This document shows positions 35,358 to 44,544 of a stretch of DNA of 64,000 nt, piece after piece (positions within the stretch are counted from its first letter, which is position 1; the number at the start of each line of letters is the position of its first letter). Source of the DNA: Mycolicibacterium arabiense (GTDB lineage Bacteria > Actinomycetota > Actinomycetes > Mycobacteriales > Mycobacteriaceae); assembly GCF_010731815.2 (NCBI RefSeq), contig NZ_AP022593.1, positions 4,960,001 through 5,024,000 on the forward strand, read 5' to 3'. The notes beneath the pieces are model-generated. The model saw only the letters and a program-made list of their open reading frames with translations. It was not told the origin of the DNA and ran no database searches. The translations under genes were made by a program, and so were the position numbers.

Positions 35358-36988
35358 GTAGATTTACCGAGAAGATGTACCGCAATGCTCACGAGAGCAC
35401 GCGGGGCATGGTGACCGGCGAACCCCACGAGCCCGTGCGGCACACCTGGCTCGAGGTGCACGAGCGCGCCCGCCGCATCGCAGGCGGTCTGGCAGCGGCC
35501 GGCGTCGGCCACGGTGACGCCGTCGGCGTACTGGCCGGCTTCCCGGTCGAGATCGCTCCCACCGCCCAGGGCGTGTGGATGCGCGGCGCGAGCCTGACGA
35601 TGCTGCACCAGCCGACGCCGCGGACCGACCTCGTGGTGTGGGCCGAGGACACGATGAACGTGATCGGCATGATCGAGGCGACCGCGGTGATCGTCTCGGA
35701 GCCCTTCCTCGTCGCGATCCCCGTGCTCGAGGAGAAGGGCATCAAGGTCCTCAAGGTGACCGACCTGCTCGAGGCCGAGCCGATCGATCCCGTCGAGGCC
35801 AGCGAGGACGACCTCGCGCTGATGCAGCTGACGTCCGGATCCACCGGATCGCCGAAGGCCGTGCAGATCACCCACCGCAACATCCACTCCAACGCCGAGG
35901 CGATGTTCGTCGGCGCGCAGTACGACGTCGACAAGGACGTCATGGTCAGCTGGCTGCCCTGCTTCCACGACATGGGCATGGTCGGCTTCCTCACCATCCC
36001 GATGTACTTCGGCGCGGAGCTGGTCAAGGTCACGCCGATGGACTTCCTGCGCGACACCCTGCTGTGGGCCAAGCTCATCGACAAGTACAAGGGCACCATG
36101 ACCGCGGCGCCGAACTTCGCGTACGCGCTGTTCGCCAAGCGGCTGCGCAAGCAGGCCGAGCCGGGTCAGTTCGACCTGTCGACGCTGCGGTTCGCGCTGT
36201 CCGGCGCCGAGCCCGTCGAGCCCGCCGACGTCGAGGACCTGCTGGACGCCGGCAAGCCGTTCGGCCTCGATCCCAAGGCGATCCTGCCTGCGTACGGCAT
36301 GGCGGAGACGACGCTGGCGGTGTCGTTCTCCGAGTGCGGCGCGGGCCTGGTGGTCGACGAGGTCGACGCCGACCTGCTGGCCGCGCTGCGTCGCGCCGTG
36401 CCGTCGACGAAGGGCAACACCCGTCGGCTGGCCTCGCTGGGCCCGCTGCTGCAGGACCTCGAGGCGCGCGTCGTCGACGAGAACGGTGAGGTGATGCCCG
36501 CTCGCGGCGTCGGCGTCATCGAACTGCGCGGCGAATCGCTGACCCCCGGCTACATCACCATGGGCGGGTTCCTGCCGTCGCAGGATGCCCACGGCTGGTA
36601 CGACACCGGTGACCTCGGCTACCAGATGGAGAACGGCCACATCGTGGTCTGCGGCCGCGTGAAGGACGTCATCATCATGGCGGGCCGCAACATCTACCCG
36701 ACCGACATCGAGCGTGCTGCAGGCCGCGTCAAGGGCGTGCGTCCCGGCTGCGCCGTCGCCGTGCGACTCGACGCGGGCCACTCGCGCGAGACGTTTGCCG
36801 TCGCCGTCGAGTCCAACGCCTGGCAGGACCCGGCAGAGGTGCGGCGCATCGAGCACGACGTCGCGCACGAGGTCGTCACCGAGGTCGACGTCCGGCCGCG
36901 CAACGTGGTCGTCCTCGGCCCGGGCACCATCCCGAAGACGCCGTCGGGCAAGCTGCGCCGCGCCAACTCGGTCTCGCTGGTCACCTAG
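35354..36988 (+). CDS. fatty-acyl-AMP ligase (FadD/Pks16-like)
   Basis: 544 aa. The second of two adjacent GTG codons (35354) is chosen because AGGAGG lies five bases before it. ANL-superfamily motifs: [61 protein letters not shown] and the C-terminal Lys in [10 protein letters not shown]. The insertion region after LAVSFSECG is of the acyl-AMP ligase kind. It corresponds to Rv1013 (pks16), which despite its name is not a polyketide synthase. It would activate a fatty acid for lipid synthesis. Confidence 0.92.
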   Translation: MSRFTEKMYRNAHESTRGMVTGEPHEPVRHTWLEVHERARRIAGGLAAAGVGHGDAVGVLAGFPVEIAPTAQGVWMRGASLTMLHQPTPRTDLVVWAEDTMNVIGMIEATAVIVSEPFLVAIPVLEEKGIKVLKVTDLLEAEPIDPVEASEDDLALMQLTSGSTGSPKAVQITHRNIHSNAEAMFVGAQYDVDKDVMVSWLPCFHDMGMVGFLTIPMYFGAELVKVTPMDFLRDTLLWAKLIDKYKGTMTAAPNFAYALFAKRLRKQAEPGQFDLSTLRFALSGAEPVEPADVEDLLDAGKPFGLDPKAILPAYGMAETTLAVSFSECGAGLVVDEVDADLLAALRRAVPSTKGNTRRLASLGPLLQDLEARVVDENGEVMPARGVGVIELRGESLTPGYITMGGFLPSQDAHGWYDTGDLGYQMENGHIVVCGRVKDVIIMAGRNIYPTDIERAAGRVKGVRPGCAVAVRLDAGHSRETFAVAVESNAWQDPAEVRRIEHDVAHEVVTEVDVRPRNVVVLGPGTIPKTPSGKLRRANSVSLVT

Positions 36989-37010
36989 TCTCGCTGGTTA
37001 CCTAATTCCG

Positions 37011-37068
37011 CGAGCGTGCGTGTCTGCGGGCGACACGCCGGTCTGAAACCCGAGTTCGCGCACGCTCG
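37011..37068 (-). repeat. 58-bp palindromic element, copy 1
   Basis: 10-bp arms CGAGCGTGCG / CGCACGCTCG, with the 29-bp conserved half on the left when read on the plus strand (so inverted relative to the other two copies). CGTGTCTGCGGGCGACACGC is identical to the complement of copy 2. It fills the gap between the ligase and the gene at 37075. Confidence 0.88.
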
Positions 37069-37074
37069 TCACGA

Positions 37075-37467
37075 ATGGGGGGATTCGTGGATCGACCCGG
37101 TCTGGTACTCGGCCAATTGACGTTCTACCTGCTGCTCATCGGCGGCATCGTCTGGCTCATCGTGCACCTCGTCCGCCGGTCGAAGGCCGGTGGCAGCAGC
37201 GGTTCGTCGCAGGCCCGCTGGCAGCACGCCGTCAACGTGTGCACCGCCGATCCCCGCTATCGACTGGGCCAGGTGGCGGCGGTCAACCAGGTCTACCCGC
37301 AACGCGGGACGGCGGCCTGGGTGACCTGGTACGGAACGGGCCAGCCACAGAACACCTGGTTCGAGAACGTCTATCCGCCCGTCGGAGGCTGGGTGATCGT
37401 CACCGGCGGCATCGGACCCGACCGCACGACCTTCGTCGTCGACCAGGTGCACGACGTCATCGCTTGA
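37075..37467 (+). CDS. membrane-anchored hypothetical protein
   Basis: 130 aa. One N-terminal transmembrane helix (LTFYLLLIGGIVWLIVHLV), then a basic Gly/Ser linker and a compact domain (ARWQHAVNVCTADPRYRLGQ ... GGWVIVTGGIGPDRTTF). No family is recognised. The ATG at 37075 follows the palindromic element by 6 bp and has no clear ribosome site; a GTG four codons on has a G-rich stretch before it. It has no counterpart at this place in the M. tuberculosis order. Confidence 0.7.
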   Translation: MGGFVDRPGLVLGQLTFYLLLIGGIVWLIVHLVRRSKAGGSSGSSQARWQHAVNVCTADPRYRLGQVAAVNQVYPQRGTAAWVTWYGTGQPQNTWFENVYPPVGGWVIVTGGIGPDRTTFVVDQVHDVIA

Positions 37468-37476
37468 CCACGCTCG

Positions 37477-38091
37477 TCACAGCCTGATGTGCCGCACGCC
37501 CACCGCAATTCGCCGCAGTTGGTACCGCGCGGCAGGCAAACGGGGCCGTCGCAGCGGAAGTCCGGCACGCTCGGCGACGTCCTCGACCACCTCGTCGACG
37601 GTTCGCTCGTCGGTCGGAACGTGCACGGCGAACCGCTCGGTGGCCAGCGCTGGCACGCACCGGGGGATCTGGTCCATGGCCCACGTCTCGGGACGCCCGA
37701 CCGCGCGGCCCAGCCAGTGCGCAGAACGGGTCCGGAGCCGCCGACGCAGCGTGTCCGGGGACGCCTGCAACGCGAAGTGCCGCACGTCGACACCCGCGCC
37801 GGCCAACCCGCCCATCACCTCGTCGAAGTAGGCGGCCTCGACGAGGGTCATCGGCACGATCACCGGACCCGGCCCGCTGGCGGCGACGGCGTCGACCAGG
37901 GTCTCGACCACCGCGGAGCGCCACTGCGGGCGGTCCTGGAAGTCGCCGCGCGCGTCGGGCGGCAGCATCTTCTGGATCGCGAACCCGATCAACTCCGGGT
38001 CGGCGACGTGCGAGCCGGGCAGTCGGCGGTGCAGCTCGAAGGCGGTCTGAGTCTTGCCCGCGCCGAATGCCCCGTTGATCCACAGCAGCAC
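37477..38091 (-). CDS. TmrB-like P-loop protein
   Basis: 204 aa, GTG start. The first residues LLWINGAFGAGKTQTAFELH (Walker A GAFGAGKT) and IVPMTLVEAAYFDEVMGGL, LRRRLRTRSAHW and IPRCVPAL closely resemble Bacillus subtilis TmrB, an ATP-binding tunicamycin-resistance protein. It may likewise bind a nucleoside-type drug or be a small-molecule kinase. It is divergent from the DrrAB-type exporter genes, which makes a resistance role plausible but unproven. Confidence 0.8.
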   Translation of the reverse strand: MLLWINGAFGAGKTQTAFELHRRLPGSHVADPELIGFAIQKMLPPDARGDFQDRPQWRSAVVETLVDAVAASGPGPVIVPMTLVEAAYFDEVMGGLAGAGVDVRHFALQASPDTLRRRLRTRSAHWLGRAVGRPETWAMDQIPRCVPALATERFAVHVPTDERTVDEVVEDVAERAGLPLRRPRLPAARYQLRRIAVGVRHIRL

Positions 38092-38161
38092 CTCGCCGAC
38101 TCTAGGCGGTGGCCACGAAATGCAATGGAGTCACGTCGGGGGGCCTCGCTACGGTTGGTCC

Positions 38162-39127
38162 ATGACGTCCCCGGCCATCGAGGCGATCGACCTCGTCAAG
38201 AAGTTCGGCGGCGCCGACGGCCAGATACCGGCGGTCGACGGCGTCAGCTTCTCGGTGCCCGCAGGGTCGGTGCTCGGACTGCTGGGGCCGAACGGTGCGG
38301 GCAAGACCACCACCGTGCGGATGATGACGACGCTCTCGCTGCCCACCAGCGGCACTGCACGGGTGGCGGGGTACGACGTGCGCGAGCAACCCGACATGGT
38401 GCGGCGCAACATGGGGCTGACCGGTCAGGCCGCGACGGTCGACGAGTTGCTCACCGGGCGCGAGAACATCCGCATGATCGGCGGGCTGTACGGCATCGGA
38501 AAGCGTGATCTGGCCAGGATCGGCGACGAACTGCTGGAACAGTTCTCCATCGCCGATGCCGCCGACCGGCCCGTCAAGTCGTACTCGGGCGGCATGCGCC
38601 GGCGGCTCGACCTCGCCGTCAGCCTCATCGCGTCACCGCCGGTGCTGTTCCTAGACGAGCCCACCACCGGGCTCGATCCGCGCAGCCGCAACGACCTGTG
38701 GGACGTGCTGCGCGGGCTGGTGGCCGAGGGCACGACGCTGCTACTGACGACGCAGTACCTGGAGGAGGCCGACCAGCTCGCCGACGACATCGTCGTGATC
38801 GACCGTGGCCGGATCATCGCCAAGGGCACGCCGTTGCAGCTCAAGCAGCAGGCGGGCAACGCCAGCCTCGTCGTGACCGTCTCCCACGCCGACGACCTGC
38901 CCGCCGCACGGGAGCTGCTGGCCCGCACCGGCGCGGAGGTGCACGAGGACACCGGTGCGCGCCAGCTGACCGCCTCCGCCGACGGCATCGCCGACCTGAC
39001 GACCGTCGCCGGCTGGCTGCAAGAACACGAGATCGACGTCGACGACATCGGCTTGTCGAGGCCGAGCCTCGACGACGTATTCCTGTCCCTGACCGGCCAC
39101 CGCGCCGACGACGAGGAGTCCGCATGA
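38162..39127 (+). CDS. DrrA-type ABC exporter ATP-binding protein
   Basis: 321 aa. Walker A LLGPNGAGKTTTV, signature YSGGMRRRLDLA, Walker B VLFLDEPTTGLDPRSRN and the H-loop-equivalent LTTQYLEEAD. The C-terminal ~90 residues (VTVSHADDLPAARELL ... RPSLDDVFLSLTGH) are typical of the daunorubicin-resistance DrrA group. It pairs with the permease that starts 4 bp before its stop. Confidence 0.93.
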   Translation: MTSPAIEAIDLVKKFGGADGQIPAVDGVSFSVPAGSVLGLLGPNGAGKTTTVRMMTTLSLPTSGTARVAGYDVREQPDMVRRNMGLTGQAATVDELLTGRENIRMIGGLYGIGKRDLARIGDELLEQFSIADAADRPVKSYSGGMRRRLDLAVSLIASPPVLFLDEPTTGLDPRSRNDLWDVLRGLVAEGTTLLLTTQYLEEADQLADDIVVIDRGRIIAKGTPLQLKQQAGNASLVVTVSHADDLPAARELLARTGAEVHEDTGARQLTASADGIADLTTVAGWLQEHEIDVDDIGLSRPSLDDVFLSLTGHRADDEESA

Positions 39128-39972
39128 CCGCCGTCCAGCCACGGCCAGCCGTGACCGCGCAGCGGCCGGAGATCCGGCCGACCAACATCGTTCAACAGTC
39201 GTGGATCATGGTCAAGCGCAACATGATTCACACCAAGCGCATGCCGGAGATGCTGAGCGACGTCACCGTGCAGCCAATCATGTTCGTGTTGCTGTTCGCG
39301 TTCGTCTTCGGCGCGTCGATCGCGACCAGGGGTGGGGCGTCCTACCGGGAGTTCCTGCTGCCCGGCATCCAGGCACAGACCATCGTGTTCACCGCGTTCG
39401 TCGTGTCGTCGGGCATCACCGCCGACGTGGAGAAGGGCATCATCGACCGGTTCCGCTCCCTGCCGATCCGGCGCTCTGCGGTGCTGATCGGCCGCAGCGT
39501 GGCGAGCCTGCTGCACTCGTCGATCGGCGTGGTGGTGATGGCGGTGACCGGGCTGTGCATCGGATGGCGGATCCGGGGCAGCGTCGGTGAAGCCGTGCTC
39601 GCGTTCGCGCTGATCCTGGTGTTCGGCTTCGGGATGATCTGGTTCGGCATCCTGGTCGGCTCGTTGATGCGTTCGGTCGAGGCCGTCAACGGCGTGATGT
39701 TCACCGTCCTGTTCCCGATCACGTTCCTGGCCAACACGTTCGCGCCGACGGAACCCATGCCGCGCTGGCTGCGGGTGGTCGCGGAGTGGAACCCGGTGTC
39801 GTCGCTGGCGCAGGCGATGCGCGAGTTGTGGGGCAACGGTCCCCCCGCGCCGCCGGACGCCCAGCTGCCGCTGCACCACCCCGTGCTGGCGACCATCCTG
39901 TGGTCGCTGGCCATCACCGCGGTGATCGCGCCGTTCGCACTGCGCGCCTACGCGCGGCGCACCTCGGATTGA
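39124..39972 (+). CDS. DrrB-type ABC exporter permease
   Basis: 282 aa, ABC-2 type with six helices: QPIMFVLLFAFVFGASIA, FVVSSGITADVEKGIIDRFRSLP (the E-loop-like motif of this family), VVVMAVTGLCIGW and the C-terminal VLATILWSLAITAVIAPFAL. It overlaps drrA-like by 4 bp, so the two form one exporter of lipids or lipophilic drugs. Confidence 0.93.
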   Translation: MTAVQPRPAVTAQRPEIRPTNIVQQSWIMVKRNMIHTKRMPEMLSDVTVQPIMFVLLFAFVFGASIATRGGASYREFLLPGIQAQTIVFTAFVVSSGITADVEKGIIDRFRSLPIRRSAVLIGRSVASLLHSSIGVVVMAVTGLCIGWRIRGSVGEAVLAFALILVFGFGMIWFGILVGSLMRSVEAVNGVMFTVLFPITFLANTFAPTEPMPRWLRVVAEWNPVSSLAQAMRELWGNGPPAPPDAQLPLHHPVLATILWSLAITAVIAPFALRAYARRTSD

Positions 39973-39974
39973 CG

Positions 39975-40005
39975 TTGACGTTATCTGAGTTCATCTGGCT
40001 ATGCT
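39975..40005 (+). promoter_or_regulatory. promoter for leaderless QueG-like gene
   Basis: TTGACG (39975-39980; also 39969-39974) and TATGCT (40000-40005) are 19 bp apart. Transcription would start at about 40012-40013, on the first base of the ATG, giving a leaderless mRNA. Confidence 0.5.
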
Positions 40006-40012
40006 CAGCTGC

Positions 40013-41047
40013 ATGGCCTCGGACGTATCGCCCCGCATCGCCGATCACCCCACCGTGCGGAAGATGCGCGGCCGCACGCTCAAGCCGCCCGCGGTGATCG
40101 ACGCCGACTGGTTGCGCCAGGTGTGCCTCGACGCCGGCGCCGACGACGCGGCGTTCGCCACCATCGACGATCCCGCGCTGGAGTCCGAACGCGAGCACGC
40201 CGACGCAGCATTGCCGGGGGCGCGCAGCTTCATCTCGCTGGTGGTCAAGATGAACCGGGACAACGTGCGGTCGGTAGCCAGGAGCGTCGCCAACCAGGAG
40301 TTCCACCGCAGCGGGGAGATCATCAACGAAGCGGCGCACCGCATCACGCGCGTGCTGCAGGACGCGGGCTACCGGTCGCTGAACCCGTCGGCCACGTTCC
40401 CGATGGAGATGGACCGCTTCCCGGGCCGCATCTGGGTGGTCGCGCACAAACCCGTCGCGGTCGCCGCCGGGCTCGGCGTGATGGGCATCCACCGCAACGT
40501 CATCCACCCGAAGTTCGGCAACTTCGTCCTGCTCGCCACGATCATCGTGGACGCGCCGATCTCCGAATACGGTCAGCCGCTGGACTACTCGCCGTGCCTG
40601 GAGTGCAAGCTGTGCGTGGCGGCGTGCCCGGTCGGAGCGATCAAGAAGGACGGCGCCTTCGACTTCTTCGCGTGCTCGACGCACAACTACCGCGAGTTCA
40701 TGGGCGGCTTCACCGACTGGGTGGAGACCGTCGCCGACAGCGAGGACGGGGCCGACTACCGTTCGCGGGTCACCGATTCCGAGAGCGCGTCGATGTGGCA
40801 GAGCCTGTCGTTCAAGGCGAACTACAAGGCCGCCTACTGCCTCGCGGTCTGCCCGGCGGGCGAGGAGGTCATCGGGCCCTACCTCGACGACCGCAAGTCC
40901 TTCATGGACACCGTGCTCAAGCCGCTGCAGGAGAAGCGCGAAACGCTGTACGTGCTGGCCGATTCCGAGGCCAAGGCATTCGCGGAGCGGCGCTACCCGC
41001 ACAAGCCGACGAAGGTCATCGGCAGCGGGATCGGCGGCCGGGGCTGA
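40013..41047 (+). CDS. QueG-like [4Fe-4S] and cobalamin-type reductase
   Basis: 344 aa. C-terminal ferredoxin clusters CLECKLCVAACPVGAI and a later YCLAVCPAGEE, with an N-terminal region (GADDAAFATIDDPAL, VVAHKPVAVAAGLGVMGIHRNVIHPKFGNF in parts) resembling epoxyqueuosine reductases and reductive-dehalogenase relatives. The real substrate is unknown; no queuosine genes are nearby. The ATG at 40013 is chosen because the promoter predicts a leaderless transcript; an ATG at 40001 lies in the -10 element. Confidence 0.85.
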   Translation: MASDVSPRIADHPTVRKMRGRTLKPPAVIDADWLRQVCLDAGADDAAFATIDDPALESEREHADAALPGARSFISLVVKMNRDNVRSVARSVANQEFHRSGEIINEAAHRITRVLQDAGYRSLNPSATFPMEMDRFPGRIWVVAHKPVAVAAGLGVMGIHRNVIHPKFGNFVLLATIIVDAPISEYGQPLDYSPCLECKLCVAACPVGAIKKDGAFDFFACSTHNYREFMGGFTDWVETVADSEDGADYRSRVTDSESASMWQSLSFKANYKAAYCLAVCPAGEEVIGPYLDDRKSFMDTVLKPLQEKRETLYVLADSEAKAFAERRYPHKPTKVIGSGIGGRG

Positions 41048-41050
41048 GCG

Positions 41051-41108
41051 CGAGCGTGCGTGAACTCCGCCTGCGCGACGGCGTGTCGCCCGCAGACACG
41101 CACGCTCG
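41051..41108 (+). repeat. 58-bp palindromic element, copy 2
   Basis: Arms CGAGCGTGCGTG / CACGCACGCTCG (12 bp perfect), 19-bp variable section and 29-bp conserved half containing GGCGTGTCGCCCGCAGACAC. It lies between the convergent QueG-like and pth genes and could terminate both. Confidence 0.9.
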
Positions 41109-41120
41109 CCGGAGAGGCCG

Positions 41121-41699
41121 CTAGCCCCAGGCGTGTACGACGTTCTGCGCGGGTTCCAGGCCGTCGCGGATCAGGAGTTCGGTGGCGTCGGCGGCCTGCT
41201 CGCAGAGCAGTCCGACCTCCGGCAGCTCCCTGGACGCGAAGTTCTCCAGCACGAACGATGCGCCCGACTGCCGCCCGGGCGGCCGGCCGATGCCGAGCCG
41301 CACCCGGGCGAAGTCGTTGGTGCCCAATGCCGAACCGACCGAACGCAAGCCGTTGTGCCCGGCGACCCCGCCACCGAACTTCAGCCGGATGCGGCCGAAG
41401 TCGATGTCGAGTTCGTCGTGCAGCACGACGACGTCGGCAGGCGCCACGGAGTAGAACTTCGCCAGGGGGCCGACGTGGCGCCCCGACTCGTTCATGTAGG
41501 TGCGCGGCTTGGCCAGCACCACCGACCGGCCGCCGAGGCGGCCGGTGACCACCTCGGCGCCGGACTTCTTGTGGACCTTGAAGCCCGAGCCGATCCGGTC
41601 GGCGAGCACGTCGGCGACCAGGAAGCCCAGGTTGTGCCGGGTGGTGGCGTACTGCGGGCCTGGATTGCCCAGGCCGACCACCAGCAGCGGCTCGGCCAC
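41121..41699 (-). CDS. pth: peptidyl-tRNA hydrolase
   Basis: 192 aa, GTG start. [22 protein letters not shown] contains the catalytic His and the Asn that contacts the tRNA end; [21 protein letters not shown] and [12 protein letters not shown] are the other family blocks. It recycles peptidyl-tRNAs released by stalled ribosomes. It follows rplY by 20 bp, as in Rv1014c-Rv1015c. Confidence 0.97.
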   Translation of the reverse strand: MAEPLLVVGLGNPGPQYATTRHNLGFLVADVLADRIGSGFKVHKKSGAEVVTGRLGGRSVVLAKPRTYMNESGRHVGPLAKFYSVAPADVVVLHDELDIDFGRIRLKFGGGVAGHNGLRSVGSALGTNDFARVRLGIGRPPGRQSGASFVLENFASRELPEVGLLCEQAADATELLIRDGLEPAQNVVHAWG

Positions 41700-41719
41700 G
41701 AGCTGTCCGCCCTACCCGA

Positions 41720-42412
41720 TCAGGAGTCGGAGTCGGACTCGGAATCCGACGATGCCTCGCCGTCCTCGTCGCCCTCGCCCTCGGACTCGGCGGCCTCTTC
41801 GGCCTGCTCCTCGAGCGACGGGCCACCACCCTCGGCTTCGAGTTCTTCTTCGGTCGGCGCGACGATGACGTTGACGACCAGCAGTTCGGGATCCGAAATC
41901 AGCGTGACGCCGTCGGGCAGCTCGATCTGGCCGGCGGTGATCTGCGTGCCGGCAGGGGTGCCCTCGATCGACAGCGTCAGCTGCTCCGGGATCGACATCG
42001 CGTCGGACTCGATCTCGATGCTGTTGGTCTCCTGGGTGACCAGGGTGCCGGGCGCGGCGTCGCCCTCGACGACGACGTTGACCTCGACGGTCACCTTCTC
42101 GCCGCGGCGCACCACGATGAGGTCGACGTGCTGGATGTTGCGACGGATCGGGTGGATCTCGATCTGCTTGGGCAGCGCGAGTGCCTCGGTGCCCTCGACG
42201 TCGAGCGTCAGCACCGCGTTGGTGCCGAAGTTACGAAGCACGGCCGCCAGCTCACGTGCGGGCAGTTCGAGGTGCTGCGGGTCGGTGCCGTGGCCGTACA
42301 GCACGGCGGGCACCTTGCCCTCGCGGCGAGCGCGACGCGACGCGCCCTTGCCGGTCTCGGTGCGGACCTTGACGGTCAGGTTGTTCGGAAGGTGGGCCTT
42401 GGTCTTGGCCAT
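41720..42412 (-). CDS. rplY: 50S ribosomal protein L25/Ctc
   Basis: 230 aa, long Ctc form. The 5S-rRNA-binding L25 domain ([31 protein letters not shown], in parts) is followed by the TL5-like beta domain and a very acidic tail rich in Glu, Ser and Asp (last ~45 residues). It is the general-stress variant of L25. Cotranscribed with pth. Confidence 0.97.
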   Translation of the reverse strand: MAKTKAHLPNNLTVKVRTETGKGASRRARREGKVPAVLYGHGTDPQHLELPARELAAVLRNFGTNAVLTLDVEGTEALALPKQIEIHPIRRNIQHVDLIVVRRGEKVTVEVNVVVEGDAAPGTLVTQETNSIEIESDAMSIPEQLTLSIEGTPAGTQITAGQIELPDGVTLISDPELLVVNVIVAPTEEELEAEGGGPSLEEQAEEAAESEGEGDEDGEASSDSESDSDS

Positions 42413-42585
42413 GTGTCTGCTCCTATGCCGGGGTGTGGGCGCGGCAAGGGCGACTCGGCGCAGCAGAGCTGCGGCTCGTGTTCCGTCGATAACGGTGGCT
42501 TCGCCAAGAATCCGGGGCCACCCTCGCCGTGATCGTCGCCAAGGTTAGCGCAATCGGGCCCGTACGACGAAATCGAGCGACGACG

Positions 42586-43464
42586 TCAGAGCTTGGCTGC
42601 GTACGCGAAGTCGGTGCCCGTGAGCTGCGCCGACAGGTCCCACAGCGCGGCGGCGGTCTTCGCGTTGCGCGCCAGTGGGCTGCGTCCCACCAGCTGGGTG
42701 GCGCCCCGCATCGCGTAGCGCGGCCCGACGAATGAATCGCCCGGGATGTCTTGGGACACCGCGTAGAGCGACTGCCTGGCGCCGAAGTCGGCGTCGGTTG
42801 CGACCGCGTTCGCCGCGCGCCATAACTTGCTGCCCACGGCGTTGCCGGTGTTGCCCTGCAGGTTGGTGGCCGAGTAACCCGGGTGCACCGCGATCGCGCG
42901 CACGGGCGAGCCGACCTGGGTCAGCCTGCGCTGTAACTCCTTGGTGAACAACAGGTTGGCCAGCTTGGACTGCCCGTACGCCGGCCACGCCAGGTACGGC
43001 CGCGACGTCCAGTTCAGGTCCTTGAGGCTGATCACGCCGATCAGGTGCATGATCGACGACACCGTGACGACGCGGTCGCTCACCTTGGGCAGCAGCAGGT
43101 TGGTCAGCGCGAAGTGGCCGAGGTGGTTGGTGCCGATCTGGCTCTCGAAGCCGTCGACGGTCTTGGCGTAGGGCACCGCCATGATGCCGGCGTTGTTCAC
43201 CAGGACGTCGACCTTGGCGACGCCGTCGGCGAACGCGCGCACCGATGCGAGGTCCTGCAGGTCGAGGCGGCGCACCTCGGTGTCGCCGGGCATGGTCGCC
43301 GCGGCGGCCCGGCCCTTCTCCTCGTTGCGCACGGCCAGGATCACGGTGGCTCCAGCCCGGGCCAGTTCGCGAGCGGTCACCTCGCCGAGGCCGCTGTTGG
43401 CGCCGGTGACGATGACGGTGCGTCCAGCGAACGAGGGCAGGTCGGCAGCAGTCCAGTCGCTCAT
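42586..43464 (-). CDS. short-chain dehydrogenase/reductase
   Basis: 292 aa. TGANSGLG cofactor loop, NNAG strand, catalytic Ser in VTVSSIMH and YGQSK (YxxxK), the retinol-dehydrogenase-like group of SDRs. RNEEKG after the second strand suggests NADP(H). Substrate unknown. It lies upstream of rplY with a 173-bp gap that holds the rplY leader and nothing else recognised. Confidence 0.9.
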   Translation of the reverse strand: MSDWTAADLPSFAGRTVIVTGANSGLGEVTARELARAGATVILAVRNEEKGRAAAATMPGDTEVRRLDLQDLASVRAFADGVAKVDVLVNNAGIMAVPYAKTVDGFESQIGTNHLGHFALTNLLLPKVSDRVVTVSSIMHLIGVISLKDLNWTSRPYLAWPAYGQSKLANLLFTKELQRRLTQVGSPVRAIAVHPGYSATNLQGNTGNAVGSKLWRAANAVATDADFGARQSLYAVSQDIPGDSFVGPRYAMRGATQLVGRSPLARNAKTAAALWDLSAQLTGTDFAYAAKL

Positions 43465-43504
43465 GACGACGACAGTAGCGGCCTGTGCACAGCGGGACGG
43501 AGGG

Positions 43505-44173
43505 CTATGCAGCCGCTACGTCGAAGCCCTTGATGATCTGCTCGACCTCGGGGCCCTCGGCCCGCGCCTGGTCCGCGAAGCTGGTCACGGTCAATTGCAC
43601 CAGGTAGCGCTGGCCCGGCATGTTGGGCGCCGCGGGCCGTCCGGTCGCGATGACGACACGGTTGTAGCTCTGCATCCGGCGCCCGTTGAGGTCGTAGGTG
43701 CACTCGATCATCGACGACGGGAAGCCCTTGAAGTCGTCCTTGGAGCCGTTGAGCTTCTTGAAGTTCTCCGACAGCTCGGCATCGGCGTCGGCGTATTTGA
43801 TCGCCTCCGCGACGTCGAAGTCGCCGGCCAATCGGAACACCAAGATCATCGCCGTCGGGTACGTGTCGCCCTTGGCGATCGTGCGGGTGCCCGGCGACAG
43901 GTTGGGGTTGGAGTAGGTGCGCCACCCGGCAGGGGCGGGCATCGTCACCTTGAGGTCGGCGATCTTGTCGGGTGCGACGGGCTGACCCGTGACGCCGGCG
44001 TTCTCGAGGTACTGCGCGAACGGGATCGGCGGTTCCTTGCTGGTAGAGGTCGTCGTCGTGGTGGTCGTCGTCCAGATCGACTTGTACTCGGGAGTCGACG
44101 GCCCGCACGCCGTGAGCGCGAGCGCGACCAGCGCAGCCGGGACCGCCCAGCGGGTGAAGCGGGCCGATCTCAC
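43505..44173 (-). CDS. lpqT: lipoprotein LpqT
   Basis: 222 aa, GTG start. Signal peptide with lipobox ALTAC, a Thr-rich linker with eight consecutive Thr, then the LpqT/LpqN domain (PFAQYLENAGVTGQPV, MPAPAGWRTYSNP). Orthologous position to Rv1016c. It overlaps the arsC-like stop and start by 4 bp. Located at the outer membrane-leaflet side of the plasma membrane. Function not established. Confidence 0.9.
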   Translation of the reverse strand: MRSARFTRWAVPAALVALALTACGPSTPEYKSIWTTTTTTTTSTSKEPPIPFAQYLENAGVTGQPVAPDKIADLKVTMPAPAGWRTYSNPNLSPGTRTIAKGDTYPTAMILVFRLAGDFDVAEAIKYADADAELSENFKKLNGSKDDFKGFPSSMIECTYDLNGRRMQSYNRVVIATGRPAAPNMPGQRYLVQLTVTSFADQARAEGPEVEQIIKGFDVAAA

Positions 44174-44544
44174 AGGATCTCGCGCACCGCGTCGATCGGC
44201 CGGGCCAGCCGCGTTCCCTTCGACGTCGTGACGAAGGGTCGCTCGATGAGGATGGGATGTGCGGCCATTGCGTCGAGCAGTTCGTCGTCGGATGCGTCGG
44301 CCAGCCCCAGTTCGGCGTACAGCGACTCACGCTTGCGGACGGCGGTCCGGACGTCGATGCCCGCGTCGGCGATCATCGTCGCCAACTCGGCGCGGGTCGG
44401 CGGCGTCTTCAGGTACTGCACGACCGTGGGCTCGATGCCGTTCTCGCGCAACAACTCCAACGTCTTGCGCGACGTCGAGCACTTCGGATTGTGATAGATG
44501 GTGGAGGCGCCCCGGCGCCGACCTGCCGCGGTGGCACCGGCCAT
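44170..44544 (-). CDS. ArsC/Spx-family arsenate reductase-like protein
   Basis: 124 aa. Thioredoxin-like ArsC fold with YHNPKCSTSRKTLELL (catalytic Cys and following Arg), IEPTVVQYLKTPPTRAEL and LIERPFVTTSKGTRLARP. Members reduce arsenate with glutaredoxin or act as Spx-like regulators; the RP-type loop is of the reductase kind. The start directly abuts the prs stop, so the order prs - arsC - lpqT is one operon. Confidence 0.88.
   Translation of the reverse strand: MAGATAAGRRRGASTIYHNPKCSTSRKTLELLRENGIEPTVVQYLKTPPTRAELATMIADAGIDVRTAVRKRESLYAELGLADASDDELLDAMAAHPILIERPFVTTSKGTRLARPIDAVREIL

Noticed and set aside
35318..36868. 516-codon minus-strand frame opposite the acyl-AMP ligase
   Set aside because: Composition dominated by His, Asp, Val and Arg with no domain; the plus-strand frame is a textbook ligase.
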